From Candidatus Nanohaloarchaea archaeon (GTDB lineage: Archaea > Nanohalarchaeota > Nanosalinia > Nanosalinales > JAHENU01), in assembly GCA_018609855.1 (NCBI GenBank), contig JAHENU010000097.1:1-10703 (forward strand): a DNA stretch of 10,703 nt, in the 5' to 3' direction. The notes below the pieces were generated by a model, which saw nothing but the letters and a program-made list of their open reading frames with translations, was not told the origin of the DNA and made no database searches. This document shows positions 1-6,492 of this stretch, piece after piece (the stretch's first letter is position 1; the number at the start of each line of letters is the position of its first letter). The position numbers and the translations under genes were made by a program.

Positions 1-611
1 ATCTTCAGAAGGAAATCCAAATCCATACCGCTGTCAAGTATTTCCACGGGATCAGGGGAAGTATGCATGAGGTCGTTCTGCTCTAAAACAGCTGTAACAT
101 GTTGTAATACCGGAAATAATGAGTCAGTCATTAATTCTCTTTTCACTGAAAGCATATAGTGACTGGTGATATTCTTTTCCCTATAATACGCTGTGCCGAG
201 CCACAGATGTGTCAGCATAGGCTCAATCCGATCAAGTGCATGCACAAATTTCCCCTCCAGTGTCTCTCTGTTTTCAAACTCTTTCCAGAGATCATACAAT
301 TCAGGCATGTGTGTAGACAGCTGTTGTGCCGCCGCTTCCTCCCGTTCTTCCTTATTCCGTTCTGTCTCCGTGTCTCCACTAAAGAAATCAACATCACCTG
401 CGTATATTTCGACAAGATCGTGACAGAGAGCCAGCTTCAATGCCCGTTCCAGATGTAATTCCGGTTCCACATGCCGCAAATGCAAAACCAAAAACGCAAG
501 GCTCCAGGAATGAGCGGCCGTACTTTCATACCAGCCATTTTTCCCCGTAGCTCGGTAAGTGCGCTTTAACGTTTGTATGTCAAGGAGAAACGACAACTGG
601 TCTCGGTTCAT
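1..611 (-). CDS. HD-domain nucleotide phosphohydrolase (YfbR/HDDC2-like), C-terminus cut by window edge
   Basis: Reading leftward from the ATG at 609-611, the frame stays open to the window edge for 203 codons, so the C-terminus is missing. The protein has the metal-site pattern of HD phosphohydrolases: His34 in TAAHSW, His64-Asp65 with Glu68 in CHDLVEIYAGD, and Asp127 in KFVHALDRIEP. This order and spacing match the HD_3/YfbR-HDDC2 group, whose characterised members are 5'-deoxynucleotidases that remove phosphate from dNMPs with a divalent metal. No signal peptide or membrane segment is seen, so it should be cytosolic. The start is favoured because a TATA-like box at 633-641 is centred 26 bp before it and no ribosome binding site is present. 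It diverges from the RPA-PCNA-primase cluster, which fits a role in dNTP pool control, but that link is inferred. The substrate cannot be read from sequence. Confidence 0.82.
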   Translation of the reverse strand, partial: MNRDQLSFLLDIQTLKRTYRATGKNGWYESTAAHSWSLAFLVLHLRHVEPELHLERALKLALCHDLVEIYAGDVDFFSGDTETERNKEEREEAAAQQLSTHMPELYDLWKEFENRETLEGKFVHALDRIEPMLTHLWLGTAYYREKNITSHYMLSVKRELMTDSLFPVLQHVTAVLEQNDLMHTSPDPVEILDSGMDLDFLLK

Positions 612-632
612 AGTGGGAAAACAGCACTCAGA

Positions 633-641
633 TTTTTATAA
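633..641. promoter_or_regulatory. Shared TATA box for divergent HD and RPA genes
   Basis: The sequence tttttataa reads ttataaaaa on the other strand. Its centre (637) is 25 bp before the RPA-like start codon (662) and 26 bp before the HD start codon (611). Archaeal TATA boxes sit about 26 bp before the transcription start, so both mRNAs would begin at or next to their ATG. The whole intergenic gap is only 50 bp and no second TATA candidate is seen in it. Confidence 0.6.
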
Positions 642-661
642 CTGCTAAAAAAAAGGGCAGT

Positions 662-997
662 ATGGCTCAAGACAATCGGTTCAAACGAGCGCCTGCTGTA
701 GCAAGAAAATTAGCGGAAGTTGATCCGCAACAAGACACGAATGTCAGAATTTTTGGAACAGTGGTGGAAACAGGAGAAGACTCTGTAGTGATTGACGATG
801 GAACGCAGGCCAAAGAGATTTATGTAGGGCCTGAACACATTGAGCAATTGGCTGCCAAGGACACAGTCCGAATATTCGGCCGAGTACTGCCATCAGTCGA
901 TTCTTTCGAGATTCAGGGAGAGATTGTACAAAAGATGAATGATTTAAACCTTTCTCTCTACAGTCAAATTAAAGAATCCTATGACATTAGGATATAA
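662..997 (+). CDS. RPA-like single OB-fold ssDNA-binding protein
   Basis: This 111-residue protein has one predicted OB fold at about residues 26-92. Alternating strands include NVRIFGTVVE, SVVIDDGTQAKEIYV, DTVRIFGRVLP and FEIQGEIVQKM. The RIFG-type strand followed by a short C-terminal tail resembles the small RPA32/RPA14-like subunits of archaeal replication protein A, which bind and protect single-stranded DNA. No zinc-finger cysteines are present (there is no Cys at all), unlike large RPA subunits. It is the first gene of a cluster with PCNA 9 bp downstream and the primase next, which supports a replication role. The start is set by the TATA box centred 25 bp upstream; no ribosome binding site precedes it. 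It could instead be a generic OB-fold protein, since the family match is by pattern only. Confidence 0.65.
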   Translation: MAQDNRFKRAPAVARKLAEVDPQQDTNVRIFGTVVETGEDSVVIDDGTQAKEIYVGPEHIEQLAAKDTVRIFGRVLPSVDSFEIQGEIVQKMNDLNLSLYSQIKESYDIRI

Positions 998-1006
998 GGC
1001 GATACT

Positions 1007-1753
1007 ATGGTAAAAGCAAAACTAGAAGATGTAACGGTGCTGAAAGATGCAATACAGACTATCTCTAGTCTGATCAGCGAAGGCAAGTTTACAGTCAAAT
1101 CGGATGGGCTGCACATGGCTGCGACAGATCCCACTATGGTCACAATGGTAGATTTCACGTTGGCCAAGGAAGCCTTTACTACATATGAATTTGAGAAAGA
1201 AGAAACGCTCGGCATGAATATTGATAATCTGAATTCCATTATTAAACGAGCGTCGAACAGCGAAACTATTACGATTGAAACACAGGAATCAAAATGTGCA
1301 ATTACTTTACATGGCGATACTACGCGGACGTTTTCCTTGCCGCTGTTAAATCTTGACAACACGCAAACACCTGATGTCGATAACCTTGATTTCACTACGA
1401 CAATTGATGTTAAATCAGAGGCACTGAAAACAGGGATTGGTGACGCATCGGTTGTAGGGGAGTCAATTACGTTTAGAACCACAGAAAACAGTGTGATTTT
1501 AGAAGCGAAAGGAGACAATTCAACAGCACAATTCACGATTGATGCAAACACCGACAGCTTGTTAAATTTGGAAGGTGAGTCAGTGAAATCTTCGTTCTCA
1601 TTAGGCTATCTTTCAAAAGCCATGCGGGCAGAGAAGATAGCAGACACAGTAACAATAAAATTAGGCAATGATTTTCCTCTAAAATTAGAGTTTAACGCGC
1701 CGGAGAAATGTCAGCTCCATTTTGTCCTTGCGCCACGCATAGAGGAAGAGTAA
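1007..1753 (+). CDS. pcn: DNA polymerase sliding clamp (PCNA)
   Basis: At 248 residues this has the usual length of archaeal PCNA and two PCNA-type halves. Recognisable segments are the N-terminal half with SDGLHMAATDPTMV and the interdomain linker around residues 118-130 (LLNLDNTQTPDVD). The second half has SFSLGYLSKAMRA, and the conserved C-terminus QLHFVLAPRIEEE ends as PCNA proteins do. PCNA forms a homotrimeric ring on DNA that tethers polymerase, FEN1 and ligase, and its partners bind by PIP boxes near the linker and C-terminus. It follows the RPA-like gene after 9 bp, probably co-transcribed. The segment AGGCGAT before the ATG is a one-mismatch form of the GGTGAT ribosome binding site. 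The tataa at 993-997 is too close to act as promoter for this start. Assignment is firm. Confidence 0.96.
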   Translation: MVKAKLEDVTVLKDAIQTISSLISEGKFTVKSDGLHMAATDPTMVTMVDFTLAKEAFTTYEFEKEETLGMNIDNLNSIIKRASNSETITIETQESKCAITLHGDTTRTFSLPLLNLDNTQTPDVDNLDFTTTIDVKSEALKTGIGDASVVGESITFRTTENSVILEAKGDNSTAQFTIDANTDSLLNLEGESVKSSFSLGYLSKAMRAEKIADTVTIKLGNDFPLKLEFNAPEKCQLHFVLAPRIEEE

Positions 1754-1757
1754 CAGC

Positions 1758-1766
1758 ATTTTAAAA
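1758..1766 (+). promoter_or_regulatory. TATA box before the primase gene
   Basis: The sequence attttaaaa lies in the 34-bp gap after PCNA, centred 26 bp before the primase ATG. No GGTGA-like site is present. The primase may therefore have its own leaderless transcript in addition to read-through from PCNA. Confidence 0.5.
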
Positions 1767-1787
1767 GTCCATGGCATATGTGAAAAT

Positions 1788-3038
1788 ATGCAATTCCATG
1801 AGGTGCGCCAGTACTATAGCAGTGAAGCTATTCAGGAGCAACTACTGGCGATGACTGAAAAGCGGGAAGTGGTTCCACGTTTCATGGATGCATTTGGCAA
1901 ACGACCTTCTCTGGTTAATATGCCCGGTGATTTACAGGCATGGGTAAAGAAAGGTGCCACTTCATTGCATGCCTCTGTCGAACGATGGCGGAATCCGCTC
2001 CACATTGGACAACAGGATGCCGAAGAATTACGGACAGGGTGGGACTTATTAATCGACATTGATGCGTCACGTATGCCGCCCCATTTGCAAAACAAAGGGC
2101 TCCAGTATTCGCTGGAGCTGCTCAAACTTCTGCTGGAGGAGTTACGGGCCCACAACGTACAGCACTACAGTGTCAAATTTTCCGGAAATCGTGGCTTTCA
2201 CATCATGATTAATCAGGAAGCCTTTCCAGAAACAATTAAAGGCTCCCCACAAGCTGCCTGGTATCCAACATTGCCAAAACAGATTATTACCTACCTCAGA
2301 GAACGCGTAAAAGATGCGTTCACAGCACAAATATTGGGCACCTATGCCACTACTTATGATATAGATCCATACGAAATCATTGATGTGGAGAATAGCTGGA
2401 GCCACCGGCATTTATTCAGAATGCCGTATGCGCTTAACGAAAAAACATGGCTTGTTTCTGTGCCGTTAACAGAAGATGCGTTGGAAGAATTTCGGACGGT
2501 TGACGCATTACCGGAGAAAGTAGAAGGCAGTGTAGCTTTTATGCCAGATAACAAGAAAGATGAAGCTGCTGATTTGGTAGTAGAATCTTTGGATTTCGCA
2601 GAGCAACAAGAACCGGTAGAAGTTGAGCAACGTCCACAAAAAATCCCAGAAAGTGTTTCAGACAAAATCCCACAAACATATTTTCCACCACCTATCCAGA
2701 AACTATTAGAAGGTGTTCGGGATGGGAGAAAAAGAAGCCTATTCATTCTGATATCATTCTTAAAACACATGAACTATCCATGGCGCGAATTAGAAGAAGA
2801 AATTTGGGCATGGAATCAACGGAACGCAGAACCGTTGCGTAACAGCTATATTCGTGGTCAATTAAATTGGCATCGACAACAAAATAAGCAGATATTGCCG
2901 CCTAATTATGACAAAGAAGGATTTTACGGAGATATTTTGCCAGGTGGATACCGCAATGAGGAGCGATTTTCCAATCCGGTCACCTCGGCCTATGCTCGTT
3001 ACAAACAAGCGAAAAGCTATCAAAAGAAAGACGAATAA
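1788..3038 (+). CDS. Single-chain archaeal DNA primase: PriS-like catalytic part fused to PriL-like part, cysteine-free
   Basis: This 416-residue protein carries an archaeo-eukaryotic primase core. Asp90 and Asp92 in WDLLIDIDAS match the metal-binding DxD. Residues 132-138 (SGNRGFH) match the SGxRGxH nucleotide-binding motif. Residues 207-227 (RHLFRMPYALNEKT then LVSVPL) match the RLxRxPxSLxxKTGL segment, with Asp199 as candidate third catalytic acid. From about residue 299 a second part resembles the C-terminal domain of the large subunit PriL (FPPPI, then LLEGVRDGRKR, FLKHMNY, LPPN, SNP). Classical archaeal primase is a PriS-PriL heterodimer; one-chain fusions are known in Nanoarchaeum equitans and other DPANN archaea. 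The protein has no cysteine, so both the PriS zinc site and the PriL 4Fe-4S cluster are absent. It makes primers for replication and sits directly after PCNA. The gene converges on the peptidase gene with a 5-bp gap. Confidence 0.85.
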   Translation: MQFHEVRQYYSSEAIQEQLLAMTEKREVVPRFMDAFGKRPSLVNMPGDLQAWVKKGATSLHASVERWRNPLHIGQQDAEELRTGWDLLIDIDASRMPPHLQNKGLQYSLELLKLLLEELRAHNVQHYSVKFSGNRGFHIMINQEAFPETIKGSPQAAWYPTLPKQIITYLRERVKDAFTAQILGTYATTYDIDPYEIIDVENSWSHRHLFRMPYALNEKTWLVSVPLTEDALEEFRTVDALPEKVEGSVAFMPDNKKDEAADLVVESLDFAEQQEPVEVEQRPQKIPESVSDKIPQTYFPPPIQKLLEGVRDGRKRSLFILISFLKHMNYPWRELEEEIWAWNQRNAEPLRNSYIRGQLNWHRQQNKQILPPNYDKEGFYGDILPGGYRNEERFSNPVTSAYARYKQAKSYQKKDE

Positions 3039-3043
3039 AGGAA

Positions 3044-4852
3044 CTAAGGAAGAGCTCCGCTCTGTTCGGCCAATTGTCGTGTTGTCTCTAAACGCGATTC
3101 TATTTCCTGCAAACCGTTCTGCCAAACTGTGGGCTGATGGATATCAATACCCAGCGTTGTGAATAACGCAGCTGGTGATTGAGACTGGCCGGCAGCAAGA
3201 AAAGAACGGACATCTTGAATCCGGCGAGGATCATCACGTACCTGCTGTTGCAATGTCTTTGAGATAAGCAAGCCAGAGGCATAGGAGAAGACATAGAAAA
3301 AACGACGGAAATGTGGGATATACACCCACCAGTTCTCCGAACCGGGGGACATAGTGACAGCCGGACCAAGATAACTGCGCATATGATTCATAAACAATTG
3401 GCCAATTTCATTGTGAGAGAGATAGCCCTGTTCACGAAACTGATGATGAAGCTCCCATTCAAATCGGTAGAATGCCACCTGACGGCAAATAGTGCTAATA
3501 TCATCTTCTAATTGCCGCATGCGGAGAACTAATTCTAATTCAGGATCAGCCTCTCGTAATAATTCCTGGAGCACAAAATCTTCCATAAATGTACTTGCCA
3601 CCTCTGCTGTCGTCTTTGGCGTGCCAAAATAGAGTGAATGTTGCTGTTGGCGTATTAACTCATTGTTAATGCCATGACCAACTTCATGCGCCAGTGTCAG
3701 CACGTCTTGTAACTTCCCGCCATAGTTCAGAAACAGATACACGGGTTCTGTTAGGCGTTGGTAGGCGCAGAAAGCGCCATGGCGCTTACCAGTGCGGGGA
3801 TATACATCAATCTGACCGTTATTAAGAAACCGAGCGAAAATGTGGCTAAATGTTGGATCCAGATCGTACAATACCCGATACACTAGATGTGCAGCATTGT
3901 CAAATGGATATTGATCACCAATGTGGCCATACGGCACAGCGCGTTCAAAATAGGATAGGCTATCTCGGGAGAATAGTTGTGCTTTCAACTGATAGAAACG
4001 ATGCGCGAGTGAAAACTGGTTATAAACAGTATCAATAAGCGTGTCGACTGCCTCTGTCGCTATATTATCTACCACATGCCTATGTGAGTCTGGCCGCGGA
4101 TAACCACGTAACGCATCAGTGAGCTTCTTATAAGAAAGGAGCGCATTCAGTTCTGATTCAGCTACATCTACGTGCTGGGAAAGAATGCTATTGACAGCAG
4201 TGGCTGCGGCAGAACGTGTGTATGAATCTCTGTGGTGAGTTAAACCTAACAAAGCTGACAAATTCTTTTCTTCCTGCGTGCCATCAACAGTAATAGCTCG
4301 TGTTTCAGTGGCCAGTAGTTGTTGCGTCATATCCATCCATTGGTAATAAGCAGGGTTTGCGGTGTGTGTAAGAATGCGTTCTTCTGCTTCTGTCAACTGA
4401 TAATGACTGCGGTCAAATAATCGGGAGAGGAATTGCCAATACGGCGCTAATATCGGTGCATTGAGCAATTGTGTCTGCCGTTCAGGTGGTATTTTGCCAA
4501 TTCGAATGGTGAAAAATTGTAATTGGGTGTGCAAATCATCACGCAGTTCTGTAATCTTATTCAATTGAGCTTTTATCTGCGGATTGTTTTGCTGTTGTTG
4601 AGCCCGTAAACGCAAATAATAGCCAGCTGTGCCATCAGAACCAGTGGTGCGATGCACATACTCATATTCATCTAAGGCTTGTCGTAATATTTGTGGATCA
4701 TGTAAGTAGTCCATCCGATCCTGCCATTTTTCTACAAATCGCTCTACCATTTCTCGAGTCTGTTGTTTGTCTTCAGCAATAGCAGGATCAGTTTCACTGG
4801 CAAATAAATCACTGAGATCCCATTCTGTGCATGATGTATCCAATATAACCAT
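3044..4852 (-). CDS. M3-family oligoendopeptidase (PepF-like)
   Basis: At 602 residues this is the usual length for oligoendopeptidase F-type M3 metallopeptidases. The zinc motif is HEVGH at residues 389-393 (LAHEVGHGINNE): His389 and His393 bind zinc and Glu390 is the catalytic base. The third ligand is probably Glu424 in VASTFMEDF, equivalent to STFNE in the family. The N-terminal half is helical and Gln/Leu-rich, as expected for the domain that closes over the active-site channel. Later aromatic segments (NWWVYIPHFRRFFYVFSYASGLL) match the family's substrate-binding region. These enzymes degrade short peptides in the cytosol, and no signal peptide is seen. A TATA-like box at 4873-4881 is centred 25 bp before the ATG, with no ribosome binding site. 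The 3' end converges on the primase with a 5-bp gap. Confidence 0.9.
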   Translation of the reverse strand: MVILDTSCTEWDLSDLFASETDPAIAEDKQQTREMVERFVEKWQDRMDYLHDPQILRQALDEYEYVHRTTGSDGTAGYYLRLRAQQQQNNPQIKAQLNKITELRDDLHTQLQFFTIRIGKIPPERQTQLLNAPILAPYWQFLSRLFDRSHYQLTEAEERILTHTANPAYYQWMDMTQQLLATETRAITVDGTQEEKNLSALLGLTHHRDSYTRSAAATAVNSILSQHVDVAESELNALLSYKKLTDALRGYPRPDSHRHVVDNIATEAVDTLIDTVYNQFSLAHRFYQLKAQLFSRDSLSYFERAVPYGHIGDQYPFDNAAHLVYRVLYDLDPTFSHIFARFLNNGQIDVYPRTGKRHGAFCAYQRLTEPVYLFLNYGGKLQDVLTLAHEVGHGINNELIRQQQHSLYFGTPKTTAEVASTFMEDFVLQELLREADPELELVLRMRQLEDDISTICRQVAFYRFEWELHHQFREQGYLSHNEIGQLFMNHMRSYLGPAVTMSPGSENWWVYIPHFRRFFYVFSYASGLLISKTLQQQVRDDPRRIQDVRSFLAAGQSQSPAALFTTLGIDIHQPTVWQNGLQEIESRLETTRQLAEQSGALP

Positions 4853-4872
4853 AGTGTTTTACTGCCAAGAAG

Positions 4873-4881
4873 TTTTAATAA
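4873..4881 (-). promoter_or_regulatory. TATA box of the M3 peptidase gene
   Basis: On the minus strand this reads ttattaaaa, centred 25 bp before the peptidase ATG. It lies in the 36-bp gap after nnrE, so the peptidase probably has its own leaderless transcript even though nnrE is upstream on the same strand. Confidence 0.5.
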
Positions 4882-4888
4882 CTTACCG

Positions 4889-5623
4889 TCAGGACGTGAG
4901 TCTAATGATCGGACTTTGTGCAAACAACGGTGACATCTGTTCGGCACGTGAGATGAACCATGGCGGCACGGAAATATCACCGAGATACAGCTTCCCTACG
5001 GAAGACTGAGCTGCTTTGGTAAGTAGGCCGTGCGTCGGATAGCCAAATGTGAGTGTCCACTCTGCTGAGATGGTTGGTGCGTTACGAGTGCCTGTATCAG
5101 CATCTAAGCCAGATGGCACGTCTACAGCAAGAATAGGAGAAGATGCCGTATTCATTTCTTGGATCAATGTGGCAGCTGGTTCGCGAGGACTGCCGGCAAT
5201 GCCGCTACCTAGAAGGCTATCGATAAGCAGATCAGCTGAAGATAGATTAATCTCTTCCGGCGACATCAGTGGCACATGTAGGCGCTGCAATATCTGAGCG
5301 TGCTGTTGCGCAGAGGCATGTAATTCATCAACTGCTACTGGGACAGCTGCTGTCACCAGCGCACCCCTATTGGCTAAATGTCGGGCCGCTGCCAACCCAT
5401 CTCCTCCATTATTGCCTTTACCAGCACATACAATAATATGTCTGTGCTCTACAGAGCCACGACAAATGTAATGAGTCATGAGTGCTATATTTCGAGCTGC
5501 ATTTTCCATCATCAGTGGAACTGGTACTCCTAACTCTTCAGCCATTCGGCGATCTACTTCTTGCAATTCGGCAACAGAGAGCTGAGGGATGTTTGCTATG
5601 GATTGAGTTGGAATAGATTGCAT
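4889..5623 (-). CDS. nnrE: NAD(P)H-hydrate epimerase (NnrE/YjeF N-terminal domain), stand-alone
   Basis: This 244-residue protein is a YjeF_N domain. The signature elements are the N-terminal helix LSVAELQEVDRRMAEELGV, the MENAARN segment (39-45), the glycine-rich loop GKGNNGGDGL (68-77) and DVPSGLDADTG (168-178). NnrE interconverts R and S forms of damaged NADHX/NADPHX so that the dehydratase NnrD can repair them. Many archaea fuse NnrE and NnrD; here only the epimerase is present and no NnrD is in the window. The usual TLxxPKxG segment reads TFGYPTHG, losing the lysine. The ATG at 5621-5623 is chosen over a TTG at 5639-5641 because AGGTGAT stands just before it. That site contains the stop codon of the upstream phosphoesterase gene, four bases before the ATG, implying translational coupling. 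Function is firm at family level. Confidence 0.9.
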   Translation of the reverse strand: MQSIPTQSIANIPQLSVAELQEVDRRMAEELGVPVPLMMENAARNIALMTHYICRGSVEHRHIIVCAGKGNNGGDGLAAARHLANRGALVTAAVPVAVDELHASAQQHAQILQRLHVPLMSPEEINLSSADLLIDSLLGSGIAGSPREPAATLIQEMNTASSPILAVDVPSGLDADTGTRNAPTISAEWTLTFGYPTHGLLTKAAQSSVGKLYLGDISVPPWFISRAEQMSPLFAQSPIIRLTS

Positions 5624-5626
5624 ATA

Positions 5627-5633
5627 ATCACCT
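5627..5633 (-). promoter_or_regulatory. Ribosome binding site of nnrE containing the upstream stop codon
   Basis: The minus strand reads AGGTGAT, complementary to the anti-Shine-Dalgarno ATCACCT at the end of archaeal 16S rRNA, three bases before the nnrE ATG. The TGA inside it is the stop codon of the 3'-phosphoesterase gene. It decides the nnrE start in favour of 5623. Confidence 0.75.
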
Positions 5634-6131
5634 GTGTGCAATAGTGCGATTTGTCAGGACAGAGTTTGGAGCATCAGCAAGTATATCTCGTTCTCTATTT
5701 GCATACGCATCATTCATTTTAATGAGTAACCAATGTCCTCTTTTTTGTTGCATGTGAGACAGAGCAAAGCCACCGTGCAATTTATAGCCAGTAAGCCAAA
5801 CCTCCATATGCCCTTGTTGGTATGCATCCATTATCTTTTTAGTATTCCTGTATTCTTTGAGACCTGTGTACGTACCAGTGTCCCATACAATCACCTCACC
5901 GGCGCCATAATTGCCTTCGGTAATAGTGCCTTCAAAATCTGCATAACAGATTGGATGATCGGCCACTTGAATAGCAAGTCGTCTCTCTTTAGGATCTAGT
6001 GAAGGACCTTTGGGTACAGCCCAAGACGTAAGCGTGCCGTTCAATTCCAGACGAAAATCATAATGCAGCTGTGAAGCATCATGTTTCTGTATCACAAATA
6101 TTGGCTTTTCACCTTCCGTCTGGCTGTTCAT
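5628..6131 (-). CDS. Stand-alone LigD-type DNA 3'-phosphoesterase
   Basis: This 167-residue protein is a complete LigD phosphoesterase (PE) domain with no ligase or polymerase domain attached. The motif FVIQKHDASQLHYDFRLEL gives His17, His23, Asp25 and Arg27; SWAVPKGPS gives Lys41, RRLAI gives Arg51, and ADHP gives His59. With a constant offset of 25 these align to the Pseudomonas LigD PE residues I recall as active-site residues (His42, His48, Asp50, Arg52, Lys66, Arg76, His84). FEGTITEGNYGAGEVIVWDTG and HWLLIK complete the family pattern. Such enzymes trim 3'-phosphates and 3'-terminal ribonucleotides with Mn2+ so that ends can be ligated, and free-standing archaeal versions are known. The gene precedes nnrE in an operon and has a TATA box at 6155-6162. 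Its partner ligase is not in the window. Confidence 0.9.
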   Translation of the reverse strand: MNSQTEGEKPIFVIQKHDASQLHYDFRLELNGTLTSWAVPKGPSLDPKERRLAIQVADHPICYADFEGTITEGNYGAGEVIVWDTGTYTGLKEYRNTKKIMDAYQQGHMEVWLTGYKLHGGFALSHMQQKRGHWLLIKMNDAYANRERDILADAPNSVLTNRTIAHR

Positions 6132-6154
6132 ATTGCTCAGAGTGATTTCATATG

Positions 6155-6162
6155 ATTTATAT
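6155..6162 (-). promoter_or_regulatory. TATA box of the phosphoesterase-nnrE operon
   Basis: The minus strand reads atataaat, centred about 27 bp before the phosphoesterase ATG with no ribosome binding site between them. This fits a leaderless transcript for the first operon gene. Confidence 0.55.
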
Positions 6163-6221
6163 CTTATTTTCCTTAAGTGAACGAGCAGAGGTGGTTAAAG
6201 CCTATAGCTTGTTGTGGTAAG

Positions 6222-6240
6222 AAAATAAAGAAAAAAAGAA
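6222..6240 (-). terminator. U-rich terminator after the DUF378 gene
   Basis: The plus strand is all A except for two G and one T, so the minus-strand transcript carries runs of U starting 12 bp after the DUF378 stop codon. Archaeal RNA polymerase terminates on U-tracts without needing a hairpin, and none is evident here. Confidence 0.5.
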
Positions 6241-6252
6241 ATGCGGGAAAGC

Positions 6253-6453
6253 TTACTCCTTCATGGCAAAGTAGATCATGTACAACGCAGAGAGACCGAC
6301 AAGAATGTATACAAAACGGGATAACGTTGCCATCTGGCTGCCGAATATAGCTTCAACCAAACCACTTCCTGCTACGCCTACAATGCCCCAATTAAGACCG
6401 CCAATAATGACAAGCACCAAGGCGATCCAGTCGAGAGGTGATTTTTCTGTCAT
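6253..6453 (-). CDS. DUF378 (YuzA-like) small two-helix membrane protein
   Basis: This 66-residue protein has two predicted transmembrane segments. The first is about residues 8-30 (LDWIALVLVIIGGLNWGIVG) and the second about 46-63 (FVYILVGLSALYMIYFAM). The LDWIALxLxIxGGLNWGxVG start and the RxVYILVGLxALY second helix are the hallmarks of the DUF378/YuzA family, found in bacteria and archaea, with no established function. The length is normal for the family. The family match is clear; any activity would be a guess. Two identical A/T boxes (6461-6470 and 6481-6490) lie upstream. The gene is followed by a U-rich terminator and appears to be monocistronic. Confidence 0.88.
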   Translation of the reverse strand: MTEKSPLDWIALVLVIIGGLNWGIVGVAGSGLVEAIFGSQMATLSRFVYILVGLSALYMIYFAMKE

Positions 6454-6460
6454 AGTATCG

Positions 6461-6490
6461 TTTTAAATAAAGTTATACACTTTTAAATAA
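6461..6490 (-). promoter_or_regulatory. Duplicated TATA-like box upstream of the DUF378 gene
   Basis: The ten bases ttttaaataa occur twice, at 6461-6470 and 6481-6490, exactly 20 bp apart. The distal copy is centred 32 bp before the ATG and would give a leader of about 6 nt. The proximal copy is only 13 bp away, too close to drive this start codon. A third candidate, gttatac at 6472-6478, lies between them, so which element is used is unclear. Confidence 0.4.
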
Positions 6491-6492
6491 CC

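Noticed and set aside
979..1551. A 190-codon frame antisense to PCNA
   Set aside because: It lies wholly across the strong PCNA gene and its Ser/Val-rich translation has no recognisable domain; it is a shadow of PCNA codon usage.
5624..5641. TTG start at 5641 for nnrE, adding six residues
   Set aside because: It would overlap the upstream gene by 14 bp and place the AGGTGAT site inside the coding region; the ATG at 5623 has that site at correct spacing.
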